From Hexactinellida sp. DTS-2022 (taxonomy: Eukaryota > Porifera > Hexactinellida), in assembly GCA_028753945.1 (NCBI GenBank), contig JAPNXP010000004.1:3348001-3412000 (forward strand): 64,000 bases of DNA, in the 5' to 3' direction. Below, piece by piece: positions 1-11,635 of the stretch. Numbering within the stretch: position 1 is the stretch's first letter; the number at the start of each line of letters is the position of its first letter. A program made the translations under genes and the position numbers. The notes beneath the pieces are model-generated. The model was not told the origin of the DNA. It made no database searches and worked only from the letters and a program-made list of their open reading frames with translations.

Positions 1-790
1 AGCTATAATATTACTAATGAGTTCACCTGTGGCTAGTGAATTACACGTACTCAATTCAGTATGCTGCTATTTGGGACCCCAGTATGTCAATATATTAATT
101 CATTCATTCATTCATGTTATTATTTACTAACCATGAAATTTTACTGCATAGTAAATTGTTTGTAAATAGTTGAATTACTTTGATATGTAATATTATGCTT
201 ATGAGATTGACGTAAGCTAAATACATCATGAATAGAAATAAACTGATGGAAGCCAAACGGATTAATCAAGTATGCAATTTCGGAAATAATGTAGGTGAAG
301 ATTAAATCGTCAAACCTCAATATGCGCTATGACGCAGCAATTGGAGGTTACATTTTTGTTATTGCCTGGCTCAGATTAAATGCGAAAATTATAAAAATTT
401 CCAGAGACATGCAATACATTCTGTTTTATAATGTGACAAAATTACTTGTCGATTGAACCAAAAGTGTAAGAGCTGAATCCAAATTAGTTCCCACGTGACG
501 TCACATTCCCATAAATCGGAACACCTGTGTCTCATTGTATGTTGTGTTATCATCTAAAATTGTGGGCGAATCGAATAAAAACTGAAAGAGTTATTCCCAA
601 ATATGTGCCTTTATGACGTCATAATCCCGTTATTTTGTTTCAAAAACCAATAGATCGTTGTCGCAGTACAAAATTACCCCTGTATACAAATTTTCAGCTT
701 TCTGGGACTCGTAGTCTTTCCAATTAATTCTGGACAAACACACACAAACACATCCACAACAATTCCGCTTTTAATATACAGATTAGTAAT
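1..790 (+). repeat. Dispersed repeat R1, copy A (RTE-like tail)
   Basis: The sequence recurs in the same orientation at 11452-11635, 22280-22500 plus 24040-24340, and 48110-49616. Landmarks shared by copies are GTATGCAATTTCGGAAAT, TAAGAGCTGATTCCAAAT and a tail of GGACAAACACACAAAC followed by TTTAATAT. A CAAA-rich tail ending in a short A/T motif is typical of the 3' ends of RTE-clade LINEs and SINEs that borrow them. No reverse transcriptase is visible, so the assignment to RTE is inference. The first 180 bases match 48115-48240, so this copy probably begins before the window. Confidence 0.6.
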
Positions 791-941
791 ATTATTTGTC
801 ATTCTTCAAAATTTGAAATCCTACAAGAATAGGATGTTATTAGCAATATGATCGTAATTCTGGGTATAATAGGGATTCGTTCCAGAACATTAACATAATT
901 CTTAACTATTAGTATTTTATAGTATTCTTACTTATTTCTTA

Positions 942-2795
942 ATGAATGGAATCAAGGCCGTAAAGATAAGGAAAGTTACTGATGAAGGCAGAACTTTTAA
1001 TCAAGATTGGACATTAGAGTACTTTTTCATAGAAGAGAAAGGAAAACCGATCTGTCTTATTTGTAATCAGAGTGTAAATGTAATGAAAGTCAGTAATGTA
1101 TCCAGACACTACGACACAATGCACAAAGATGAATTTGAAGAACTTCATGGTGAGGCCAGGAAACAAAGACTCGGCAAACTAATGAAGGGACTGAAAAGTC
1201 AACAGAATTCAATTTTTAGGCCTACAATAGACAAAGAAAAAGCTATGCTTTCTAGCTACATTGTATCACAGAAGATCGCCGAAAAATGCAAACCATTTTC
1301 AGATGGAGATTTTGTCAAACACTGTATGGTGGCATGTTCAATGAAACTTTGCCCGAAGGAAAAGCAGAAGTTCGAAGATGTCAGTTTGTCCCACCAAACA
1401 GTCACTCGGAGAATTGTTGATATGGCAGATGATAGTAGAGAACAATTAAAAATTGTTAGCAAGAAGTTGGAGTATTTTTCTCTTGCTCTTGACGAGAGCA
1501 CGGATATCTCTGATACATCACAGCTTTTGATCTTTGTTCGTGGAGTAAATGCTGACTTCGCAATAACAGAAAAATTGGTAGAAATGCGTTCGATGATGAG
1601 TACCACTACCGGAGCGGAAATTGCAGCAGAAACAATCAAAGGGCTTGAAAACATAGGATTAGGTGGTGCATGGGGAAAACTAAGTGGAGTAACTACTGAT
1701 GGTGCCCCTGCCATGATCGGCACAAGGGTAGGAGCAGTGACAAAACTGACTGAGCATGCTAAAGAACAGGGTGAAGCTTGTATGGGTGGAGTTTCGACTT
1801 CTGAATCCCATGAAATAATGAGGTATCACTGCATTATTCACCAAGAAGCACTATGCCCCAAAGCTATTGGGTTTGAAGAAGTCATGTCAGCTGTGATTAA
1901 AGACATGAACTTCATCCGATCACATGCTCTCAACCACAGACAATTCAAGATTGTCCTAGATGAGTTTAACGCCGAGTATTCCGACATATGTTTCTATACA
2001 GAAGTTCGATGGCTTAGCCGTGGGAAGGTTTTGGAACGTGTCTTTGAGTTAAGAAATGTCATTGCGGAGTTCTTGCTGAGCAAAGGCCGTGAATGCCTTT
2101 TGACCAATCCGGAGTTCGTGTCAGATGTTGGGTACCTTGCTGACATTACAAGCCACCTCAACAGTCTCAACACTCAACTGCAGGGGAAGTCAAAGAACAT
2201 CTTGGATATGATTGCCAGTGACGATGCCTTCACCTACAAATTGAGACTTCTAAACGCCAACTGGCACGAGAAGACATCACCCATTTCCCTTCACTAAAAT
2301 CTCTGGGAAAAGATTGCCTATCAGCACAGGAGTACATTCCGTCAATCGATCACCTGATAGAGCAATTTACAGAATGCTTCTTTGATTTTCGAAAGGTATC
2401 AGTCTGAGTTTGACTTGATATCCAATCCAATTATATTTGATATTGATACTGCATCTGCAAACCTACAGCTCGAACTGCTATCTCTCCAGAGCGATCCAAT
2501 CATCAAAGCGGACTTCCAAACTCAAATCATTAAAAGGGATTTGTTTGCGTTCTACAAAACACTTCCACGCGAACATTATCCAAACTTAAGGAGACGTGCG
2601 CAGAGAATGTTTTCTCTCTTTGGTAGCACCTCTATTTGTGAGCAAACCTTTTCATTTCTGAAGCTTACAAAATCGAAAGTACGATCAAGACTAACAGATG
2701 AACATGTGGCAGCATCACTTCGGTTGAGTACGACAGAGCTAAAGCCAGACCTTATGAAACTTGTCCATCAAAAACAACCTCAAAAGTCACATTAA
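942..2795 (+). pseudogene. hAT-superfamily transposase, GTF2IRD2/ZBED-like, frameshifted
   Basis: This is a DDE transposase of the hAT superfamily, related to the family that gave rise to vertebrate GTF2IRD2/ZBED proteins. The main frame (942-2297, 451 codons) has a BED-type zinc finger (C38, C41, H56, H61). The catalytic-core motifs LALDESTDIS (D184) and TTDGAPAMIG (D253) follow, and then the HCIIHQEALC segment. The C-terminal hAT dimerisation block, with the ICEQTFSFLKLTKSKVRSR signature, sits at 2382-2795 in the same frame. Between them the expected peptide (HFPSLKSLGKDCLS...) is read in the +2 frame from about 2280 to 2390. Two opposite indels therefore knock the frame out and restore it, leaving stops at 2295 and 2352. 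The rest is well preserved, so inactivation looks fairly recent. Homologues usually run to about 600 residues, which fits the repaired span. Confidence 0.88.
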
Positions 2796-2937
2796 TCTTA
2801 TAATTTTAAGTACAATAAACGTTTGTTCCCCTTGCCATAATTTTATGTATGAAAATGTTAAACATATTGGGGCGCTTGGATTAGTGAGGCCCGCCGAGGT
2901 CTTCAAATTACCTGAATGTGGCCCGCAGGGTGCAAAA

Positions 2938-2952
2938 GGTTGGCCACCCCTG
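2938..2952. repeat. Right terminal inverted repeat of the 942-2795 hAT element
   Basis: GGTTGGCCACCCCTG is the reverse complement of CAGGGGTGGCCAACC, the classic hAT terminus. The adjacent GCAAAAGGTTGG and GGCCCGCAGG are also typical of hAT ends. The next eight bases are ctctaaag, with the central TA seen in other TSDs in this window. I could not find the matching left end upstream of 942, so the element looks 5'-truncated. Confidence 0.75.
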
Positions 2953-2960
2953 CTCTAAAG

Positions 2961-3392
2961 TAACCTAGGAAACATGAAGAACTAACTTAAATTGGACAAA
3001 AGTCTAAAGTAGTATCCCTAGTGTTTAAAAAATATAGATCATCATATTTTGAGATGCACGAAAATTCATCTAATCGTAATAATTTCTAATCTATGAGAAT
3101 AAATATAAATCCCCTCACAGACGGGATGGGAGTGTGCTTCTTCTGGTTGCACAGGCCGCACCCAATATTTGATTTAAATGGAATTTAATATTCAAATTAC
3201 ATTTCATCTTAATTTAGAATAATAAATCAATGTTTGAGTTGTAAAATCTTTAATAATATTAAATATTACAATTAGCAATAGGAATACGCGTATTTACGCC
3301 TACTATTTGAATAATAGAATTTACATTATCATCAACTTGCACTTGTATGAAACACAACTTTACTTACAACCAATAAAAATCTCAAATTGCAG
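2961..3392. other. AT-rich stretch without recognised features
   Basis: AT-rich unique-looking sequence between the hAT relic and repeat R3. I see no coding or repeat signal on either strand. Confidence 0.5.
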
Positions 3393-4780
3393 CTATGCCG
3401 ACACATTTCCCTTTAGAAGCATTATCTTTGGTGGTTAGTGGTTGGGTAATTGATAGTTCCTCCAAGGAAATTGCTGTCGGTACAGCTGCAATTTTGGATT
3501 TATTTCGCCATGTCATCTTGACTAAGAAAGTGTTAAACCATTTCAAAACTGTGTTTCGGAATGTAACGACTCTTAGTGAGTTGGAAGTTTTGTTTTAGCT
3601 CACTCCAATTCAGAGATATTCAAGGTTCAGTAGAATATAATAGGTGATGAATGAGCATTTTTTATGTGCGTGATGGGTGTTCACCCAACCACAACCAGGC
3701 TTGTCAAAAGTCCATGTCATGACCTGAACTGACCAGAGTTTTGAGTGACCTGAGGCATTTTTTGTTAAAGACCTGAACTGACCTGAACTGACCTGACCAG
3801 AAGAATATTTTTAAAGACCTAACCTGAACTGATCTGAGTTAACAATTAGGGAATTTTTGACAAGCCTGACCACAACCAACCCATTCGAAATACATAATTA
3901 ACAAAATTGTACAAACAGATTTTTTGCCGATGTCATCATCACATCCAGGTGTCAAGACCCATTTGTAGAGGAGTTACGAGGCATAAGGATCCATTGATAA
4001 ATGGATGTATCTTGTATCATCTATGAGATTAATGCTATTTAGCAAATTATTTTAAATAATTATTAATATTTTAATAATTTAACACCTATTTCAAGAACAT
4101 CTTAAATTTATTACGTTTAATTATTTGTCATAAAGAGTAAATAAAATTAATTTGTCTACCAAATTTTTATCCCGCACACTCTACAACTCCGATATACAAA
4201 TAGGAGCGTCTCTGTATGTTAAATACTAATTGAATTAATTATAATTAATTACGTCAGTATATTAATAGTGCAAGAGTATTTTTGCAGAAGGAAATATATT
4301 CACATAATATGTCGTTATTATGGAATGCAAAATCTTGGTTTGCAATTGGAAAATAGAAGGCTACTCGATCTGACAATTTAAATCAATCACGAGTGAAACA
4401 ATTTAATTGGATTTAAAACTTTCAATTGAACCGACGTGTTTGTGAACAAAGGAAATTTGCACTCAATTGTGGCACAAACTAAATTAGTGCACTGTGAAAA
4501 GGTGTAGAATTAAATTCTCTATCCAATGCATATAAATTTAATATTCTCGCACTATTTATTTTTCAATTTCTAACAATAAATAGTTGTAAATGTGTCTAGA
4601 AAAATGTAATACAAAATCGTGACCCCAGGTGCACATCTGTGACCCATGAGACACATGTCCCGAAAATTTTAGTTCTTAGTTACTAAAACTCTGTTCTGTG
4701 GAGAGGATACGGACTAATAATCGGTAACCAAAGCAGTAAGAATAGAACTGGGCCACTATACTATAGCATAGTCGGCACAG
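3393..4780 (+). repeat. Dispersed repeat R3, copy 1 (about 1.4 kb)
   Basis: This is a direct-orientation relative of 56488-57478, collinear over its whole length. Both start ATTGCAGCT(A/G)TGCCGAC and end ACTATAG(C/T)ATAGTCGGCACAG. The outer ten bases form a short inverted repeat, CT(A/G)TGCCGAC versus GTCGGCACAG. An internal stem pairs the start with GTCGGTACAGCTGCAAT near 3478. The short frame at 3395-3598 lies in this repeat, is not conserved in copy 2 and is not a gene. A hAT MITE sits at 3696-3868. The class is undetermined; a non-autonomous DNA element is most likely. Confidence 0.7.
3696..3868. mobile_element. hAT MITE, 173 bp, 8-bp TSD
   Basis: The ends are CAGGCTTGTCAAAA and TTTTTGACAAGCCTG. 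The flanking duplication accacaac is present on both sides (3688-3695 and 3869-3876). The interior is a run of ACCTGAACTG-type decamers. The equivalent place in R3 copy 2 (near 56768) lacks this insert, giving an empty site. Confidence 0.9.
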
Positions 4781-5701
4781 CAATAACAGTCAACAGTTGG
4801 CTTATGTAATTAAATAAACTATAGTGTAATTACATTATGGAGATGGCTGATTTAAGTAAACCGTTAATATAAAGTAGAATTTGTTAACGACCTGTTAAAT
4901 TTTAATTGATATATAGAAAGAACATCCTTAGGAAAATACAAGCTCTATATTTTCAATTGTTAATTCGAAATATCAAAGAGTCAATAGACCAGAACACAAA
5001 TGAACTTAATTAAGTATTTACAAGTCACAGGTTAACTTATTTATTATTATTGATTTTTGAGGAGGGCAAGGTAGCAAAGCGGCCGTCAATTGGTTACGTA
5101 GTGTCTGACACAAACTTCCCAAGGTCGCTTTTCGACATTGGTGTAAAAGTTCTAATAATACTCTTTCCAATGAATTAATCTATATTGAAAAAACTTTTAA
5201 AGTGAAATTTTTTAATCGGAATTTCTTACCACACTAACAAGAAACAGAACACCTCTTGTCTTGACAAAATGAAAATTTGGTCTGTATCCTCCACACTATA
5301 GACTTTAATTATCTACAAACGAAATTTTCAAGATGGGTATCTCATGGTTTATTCACCTCGATGCTCAAATTCTCAATTTTATCTTTGTTCGTCAGTTATA
5401 TCGAGATTTGTATGTTGTATTTTGGAGACAAGGGATCTCAGTTTGGGTCCATCAGCTTAGTTCTATGGTGATTGATTACTAGCTTACGTCAATTACATAA
5501 GTACGTATATAAAATTACTATAAATGTTATTAACAAATTTATTATGAAAAGCAAAATCCTGGATTAGTAAAGAGAATTAATTGATTATAGTAGAAGGAAA
5601 GTAATCCGAAGATGATGGGACCGAGTGGGTTTGGAAAAAGTGAAATGTTCGGATAACTTACTTTATAAACTTATAATCAGTAATAGGTATTACAAAAAAT
5701 C
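4781..5701. other. AT-rich stretch with a weak R1-like patch
   Basis: Mostly unremarkable AT-rich DNA. Around 5060-5130 the string GCAAAGCGGCCGTCAATT resembles the CTTCGC/GCGGCCGTC patches near the R1 copies at 49670 and 58320. The short frame at 5277-5471 has no recognisable motif. Confidence 0.4.
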
Positions 5702-6049
5702 AAGGTTGAAACCGCTTCAACCAAATACCAATTCAACCGAATAATGGTTAAACCGAATAATTTGGTCAACCGAATAATTTGATCAACCGAATAATTTGGT
5801 AAACCGAATATTTTGGTCAACCAAATAATAGATGCGCAGTCTACATTTTGATCCCTCATTCTAGAACCAATAATGTAACATCATTTGCCAACAATCACAT
5901 GTTCACATGAAGTGATCTGAACACAAACAAATTAATAGGCCTACTTATACTTTATTATATTTTTATAAATGTCTATATTCAATATTCAATATTTATATAT
6001 CTTAATTAGTTGATTAGCTGCGTCCTTTGACTCAATGTCCCAATTCGAA

Positions 6050-9005
6050 GAATCTATCTTTGATCCAGGACCTGAAGTAATTCCTGCTAGTTTTACCCTT
6101 CAAAGTACGACCACAACTAGCCAAAATACACGTATTCTTGGTAATGCTCGCCCTATTCCTTCAAAATCAAAGTCCTGAATATTTGAAGGGCATTATTTTG
6201 GATTGATTCGTGATAAATGGGCCGACAATAGGTTTATTTGCAATCTATGTCACCCCTTAGACAGTCCTGATCCGACTGAAGATACTGTTAAACGAAGCCT
6301 AAAGGAGTGATTGTCTACTCCACCACTGTTGCAATTAACCACCTGAAGTCACAACATAATCTCACTAAAGATGACTTGCTTTTGAAAATAAGGGAACACG
6401 CTACTCAAATTTCACGATGTGATGAAAGTTATATTGGTAACACTGCTTTAGTAACCAGACAGACCATGATTGTTAATCATGCTGCAAACCTCCTACAAAA
6501 TTCGAACAATGTTGGCTTAATGTTTCTTATGTGCTAAATGTAAATTTGTCGTGATCTGCATGCACAATCACAAATAGAAGGGGAATGAATGCGTCAATTT
6601 TGGATGATCTAAATTCTTCATACGCAGCTACCAGGCCACACCTGGGTAGCCAAGATTTTAGAACTAGTTGGAGATCTAATCCGTGAAATAATTAAATAAA
6701 ACTTAAGACTCTATTTATTAAATACATGCTCCTTCAAGCTCGCGGGATCTATTGGTTTGTGGCACTCTGTAGGCAATGATGATTATATCGGTGTTTTGTT
6801 TCGTACATAGAGCCAGTTACTTTCAATCATTCAGGCTCTTTGTTACATACGATAGCTAATATGTCAGAATAGATATATAATTATTAAATATAATTTTTTG
6901 TTAGGGGTCAAGCAGCCTATTTCTTGGGGACGCGAAGCCTTCAATTATGATTATTGGAGTAGTGGAATTCACTGAATATCACAAGGGAGATTTGAGCATT
7001 AATAAAATTAATGATATTATATCATCATTAGAAATACTTGGATATGAGAATATAAATGATCTTTTCTATGCAATCTCCCACCATAATTTCCCTAAGATAG
7101 AAAAGGAATCAGGAATTATACTTCTGCTTTATATACACGTTGTGGCTGTCACACCATCCAATTGACTCCTTGTCACGTTTTAAATAGAGGAACGTCTAAA
7201 AAAGAGCATGATAACTTCATCTTATAAGTAAGTGAAATTGTTCAAAAAACTAGGAAAATAGTTGGCCATTTTCATCACAGTGCAGAAGCCAATCACGAAT
7301 TGAAATGCATTCATAGGCGCCAATGTTGGGGTTCTGGGGGGGGGGGTTCGTCACCCCCCCCAGGTCGGAAGGCTGGGGGGTGGTCTGGGGGTACTGGGGG
7401 GTCCACTGGGGGAATATAAACTAAATTTGTTAAAGTTGAATACTCACAGTGTATAAATTGTGCAATTATATTCGTGCAAAAGAAAATATATTAACATCAT
7501 CTGTAATTGTTATGGAATTATAATAGAAGCTACTCAATCTTACAAAGTGAGATCGAATAGCTTAAATTTGAAAACAAAGATTGTATATAAGATTATATAT
7601 ACTACCATACGCGTAAATGTACCTATCATGATGGGCTCTGGAGAGTTAGGATCCCCAAGGTCGTTGATGTGCTAGCATCCTCTGGAGTGAAGACTACCCA
7701 TGTCATAAGTTTGTAAATTTAATGTTCTATATTTGTTTAAACCATTAGTAGCATCATCATTGGCCTCCGGATGCTCAAGTGGCTCGATCTTGGAACGAAT
7801 TGACCTTTCTAATCAATCTTCGACCTTGGGCGGTAAGGTCGAAAAAAATTGTCCAAAAAAGTTGTCCTCTCTCCGGGAAATACCTCACTCCTACAAAGAT
7901 CGGCGCCTATGAATGCATTAGTGCTGGAATTAATGAATCAGAAACTCATCTCATTCAGGATAATTACACGAGGTGGGACTCGACACATTATTTAATTGGT
8001 AGTGTAACTTCCGAATTTAAATCCTTGAAAATATACTTATTACAATACCCTGGAAAAATTAGGGAATTCAATATGTTCGAAGAGGAATTTTTGGTTCACT
8101 GCTATGGAATATTATCACCCTTCAAATGGGTAACTAAAATGTTACAAGGTGATTACCCTACGATGTCCATTTATTACCCATGCATCAATCTTTTATTAAA
8201 ATCAATGCAACCTTCTCAGTCAGTATTTGTAAAACTTCCTAATGATGAGTCAGGTATAAAGATAGGCCATGATGAACTAAACAGTTTCGCTAAGGAAGTT
8301 CGAGAAAGTCTGCTTTCTGATTTAGAAAGTAATATCGATACCAAAATCACAGTTTCGCAAAAAGAGTTAATGATAATTTATAGTTTCCTCGATCCAAGAT
8401 GGAAAACACTGAGCTTTCTCGAAGGTTATGAAGGAGAGTTAATTAATTCGGCTGCGAATAAAGACCACTGGTGTCTATGAAATGGGAAACATACCTCCAA
8501 CAATTATTACAAGATAAGAGTTCTACACCCATATTTCAGCCACCTAAAATACCTAAATTGCACCAGAACCTGGGGAATTAAATAGATTTCCCTTTTGGAC
8601 TAAACCAATGAATTCACAACTTCACATTGCGGTATTGCTCCTGAAATTCCTGACATAGGACTACTTTTAAGCCTTGAAGAAGAAATCAAATATTACCAGG
8701 GATTAGCTAACATAGAAGTCAACACAGAGTTTATCCTACTTACATAGTGGAGAGAAAAAGGAGTGAAGTTTCATAAGCTTTATAGACTAGGATACATGGC
8801 TAGTATTGTACACGCTAATGTTGCATCGAGTTCTGTTGTTTAAAGGATTTTTAGTGCTGCGGGTAGGATTGTTAGTAGAGATAGAGCAAACACAAAACCA
8901 GAGAGAGTAGAAAATATCCTATTAGCACTCAAGAATTCAAACATATGGATGCAAAACTCATGGGAACAAACTAAAAGAAATTATGCTCTCTACTTCCATA
9001 TCTAA
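6050..9005 (+). pseudogene. hAT transposase (ZBED-like), heavily decayed and interrupted
   Basis: The coding relic is readable only in fragments. A BED finger is split between frames at about 6190-6370: ICNLCHPLDSP, then NHLKSQHNL. A core segment CHTIQLTPCHVLN at 7148 continues through IVQKTRKIVGHFHHS. The MITE at 7312-7911 interrupts there, and the next residues resume as NESETHLIQDNYTRWDSTHY at about 7930. The frame runs open to 8480 (PRWKTLSFLEGYE). The C-terminal dimerisation motif RIFSAAGRIVSRDRAN is at 8845-8895, where the usual glutamate codon before RIFS is a stop (TAA). Many stops and shifts rule out function. The first 45 or so codons of the long open frame at 7779 are MITE sequence, not transposase. 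Confidence 0.82.
7312..7911. mobile_element. hAT MITE, 600 bp, 8-bp TSD, G-rich, nested in a hAT transposase
   Basis: The ends are CATAGGCGCC and GGCGCCTATG. The TSD aatgcatt is at 7304-7311 and 7912-7919. Removing the insert rejoins the transposase reading, with HHSAEANHELKCI on one side and SAGINESETHLIQDN on the other. Near the left end are four G-runs of 5-6 bases (7375-7412) separated by 4-6 bases, a potential G-quadruplex. Confidence 0.9.
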
Positions 9006-10023
9006 ATTTTTTTAAAGAGGAAAGTGTTCGCAAGTTAGCTTACTTAAACAGAAACAAAAAGCTGATGGGAAATGGACCCCAAAGAAGCAATTTCCGGACT
9101 GAAATTTCTCCTTCTGGAAGAGAAGCTACTTTTTACACGATAAATTATTAGTTCCTTATATTAGATATGTAGTGCTAGTGGTGTCTGGTCAGGTGACTTC
9201 ACATACTTGCTACAACATGTATATCACAGTTTTCTTCCATTAATCTCTATCCTTCTTACACTGTTCCTCATCTTTTGCATTTCTGTTATACTTATTCTAA
9301 GAAACTGTCTTATAAAGCAGAATACAATGTGAGATTGGATTTTCTTATAACCGTCAATCACCTTATTTATTAATTATATTAAATACTTATTTTGCCATTT
9401 TTTATATTTTAACTTGGTATATTTCGGGAATTTTGACTAACTATTATATTTAATATACAATTTCAAATAGTATATTCCTGGATATATTACACAGGGGGCG
9501 AGCTGAATTTGTATACTCTTATATTTCAGTGATATCATTATATTGGCTAACATAGAGTTAGTTATCTTATGTAAACAAGTTTTATACTTTAGATATAATA
9601 ATGAATTGTCACATTGGTCATTTAGTTTGATATTTTATTGTAAAGAACAAGTTTTCTTTATATTGGTGAGTTACATTTGCTGCGATTTTAGCAATTTTAG
9701 TCAATATCAATACACACTATCAACAGAATTATGTTGGTTAAAACATTGTTTCTTATAAATAATTATACTAAGAGATATCTGTAATATTGTAGTTTTAAAA
9801 CTTCTGAATCTTATTCAGTTGTACAAATCCATAAAAATAGACCAATAATGTTATAGAATATACAAATTTAGCGTGTGATTGAGTACTGAACCCACACATG
9901 TAAATTGATGTATGGGCAATTAATTCAAACTTGTATCTTACAACAGTATGAAATATACATACAGTATAATAACACACAGATCCTATGTATTTGTTACCTT
10001 TATTCTGATATGTCAAAATGTAT
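9006..10023. other. 3' interior of the large hAT element
   Basis: AT-rich sequence between the transposase tail and the right subterminal cluster. The open frames at 9543-9758 and 9795-10016 (minus) have no recognisable motif or codon signature. Confidence 0.45.
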
Positions 10024-10344
10024 TTAGTTGATCAAATTATTCGGTTGACCAAATTATTTGGTTGCCAAATTATTCGATTGAATAAATTATTCGGTTGATC
10101 AAATTATTCGGATTTCAACCGAATAACAAATAAAGATATTTGGTTACAAACCGAATATCAACTAATCGCCAAATATTATTTGGTTCAACCGAATATTCAA
10201 CTATCCGGTTGCAACCTTTTTATATTTTTTGAAAAAATATAAATACTCACAAAGAAAATTAATGTAATGAAAAATTAATGAATACTTTAAAAAATAGTTA
10301 CTTTTTAGCTCTCGATTGCTTTAGACTATGAAACTTTTCATTGC

Positions 10345-10945
10345 AGTTTGATTAATCAAGGATCGCATTGATAATTACATTGATGCCAAAACTATATCGG
10401 GCTGCTCATCCAGATACGCAAGAACTGTTTGCAATGCCTCACATCTTGTACACGAGTCACACCCTGGGTAATTACATCGTCTTCTTCTTCGTCAATCTCC
10501 TTAATTCTTTTTGTAACATTTCACCACTACATATTTCCTCGTCAGTATATTCATGGCAGCCTTTGTCATTATTCTCTAGCATGATAAAATCCGATATTTT
10601 CCAGTTGGAACTTGAGGTACATCCATCATTGCATTTATCTCTATACTACTGGTATTGGTTCCTTCATATTCCGGGACATCCGGCAGAGAAAACAGCTTGC
10701 TCCAGCTTCAGCAATTATTGACTTATATCTCTCTCTCTCCAACATCTGTCAGACATCACAACAACATATCAGATAGTAGGGTTTTAGTGAACTCAGCTAT
10801 ATTCAATCCTTCATCTCATTGTTAAGAAGGCGAAGCAACAAATCACCTTTATAACGACGATTCTTGTTTTCGAATACCCCCTGATCAATTGTTGGATTAA
10901 AGACGTTGTATTATGAGGAAGGTAGATGAAATACATTTCTTCATC
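10345..10945 (-). pseudogene. pogo/Tigger (jerky-like) transposase C-terminal relic
   Basis: On the minus strand the motif LPHNTTSLIQQ (about 10940-10900) is followed, after a one-base shift, by IDQGVFENKNRRYKGDLLLR. This matches the LPPNTTSLIQPxDQGVI...YR block of DDE endonucleases of the pogo/Tigger/jerky group, in which the D of DQG is catalytic. Further along come ALQTVLAYLDEQPDIVLAS and several stops, resembling the acidic C-terminal tail of the group. Only the last third of the protein is visible. The plus-strand open frame at 10368-10721 is a shadow. Confidence 0.7.
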
Positions 10946-11070
10946 ACTTGAGCATAAATATTTTAACATTATGATAGAGGGAGCAAGGATGGGTAAGAAA
11001 TGCGTTCGGTTAACCGACGTGTTCGGATGAGTGAAGTTCGGATAACTAACGTTCTACAGTAGTTTGATTT

Positions 11071-11451
11071 CCTTATTATAGGAAATTAACGCGCCATGTA
11101 ATTTACGCGAAGGAAATTAACGCCCATAAAATTAACGCGAATTGGAGCTGAACATTTTCAAATACATGAAATTAACGCGAATAAATTTATAAAAAATATT
11201 CAGAATTATTAATCTCCTGATTTAATACTATTATTGTGCCCAAATAGGCTTCCAATCTACTTGATAGACGTGGTCTATCCTTTCAAACTAGTTGCACATC
11301 TGAAAATATGTAGCTCGGTAGTTTGTCCATCCATTGTATAATTTTGCTAAATAGCAGGAAATCAAGGTCATGGAAATTAACGCTCCATGAAATTAACGCG
11401 AAGGAAATTAACGCGATTTGGAGAAATTTGCGTTAATTTCCTATAATAAGG
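11071..11451. mobile_element. MITE with repeated GGAAATTAACGCG motif
   Basis: The ends CCTTATTATAGGAAATTAAC and GTTAATTTCCTATAATAAGG are inverted copies, with a further TTGAT...ATCAA outside. The motif GGAAATTAACGCG or close variants occurs at least seven times inside, in direct and inverted orientation near both ends. No transposase is encoded. The TSD is not clear, so the superfamily is undetermined. Confidence 0.7.
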
Positions 11452-11635
11452 TAATCAAAGTATGCAATTTCGCAAATAATGTAGGTGAAGAATAAATCAC
11501 CAAACGTTATTTGTGCATGAGGCAACCGTAGACGGTTACAATTTTTTTAACAACTGGCGGAGATTAATTGTGAAAATTATAAAAATTTGAAGAAATATTA
11601 AATACAATATGCTGAATCAAATTAGTTCCTATTAG
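11452..11635 (+). repeat. Dispersed repeat R1, copy B (partial)
   Basis: GTATGCAATTTCGCAAATAA and the following 170 bases match copy A at 290-480 and copy C at 22320-22490. It abuts the MITE at 11071-11451, which appears to have inserted at or near the beginning of this R1 segment. Confidence 0.65.

Larger units (their letters stand above)
5702..10218 (+). mobile_element. Large hAT-like element with clustered subterminal motifs
   Basis: The ends are imperfect inverted repeats: AAGGTTGAAACCGC at 5702 and CGGTTGCAACCTT ending at 10218. Inside each end lies a cluster of about 15-16 bp motifs with core CAACCGAATAATTT. There are six at 5736-5832 and five in opposite orientation at 10027-10110. 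Such clusters are known as transposase-binding subterminal repeats in hAT elements. The interior carries a decayed hAT transposase (6050-9005) and a nested MITE (7312-7911). I could not see an 8-bp TSD, so the exact ends are uncertain by a few bases. Confidence 0.7.

Noticed and set aside
1256-1723. 155-codon minus-strand open frame
   Set aside because: It is the antisense shadow of the hAT transposase and carries no motif.
5677-5859. Minus frame with repeated RLTKLFGL peptides
   Set aside because: It is the translation of the subterminal CAACCGAATAATTT repeats of a hAT element.
10368-10721. 117-codon plus-strand frame
   Set aside because: The opposite strand carries recognisable pogo/Tigger transposase motifs, so this is a shadow.
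10800-10870. Minus-strand ENKNRRYKGDLLLR read as a P-like KNNRRY block
   Set aside because: Preceded by LPHNTTSLIQ and DQG, it fits the pogo/Tigger DDE block much better.
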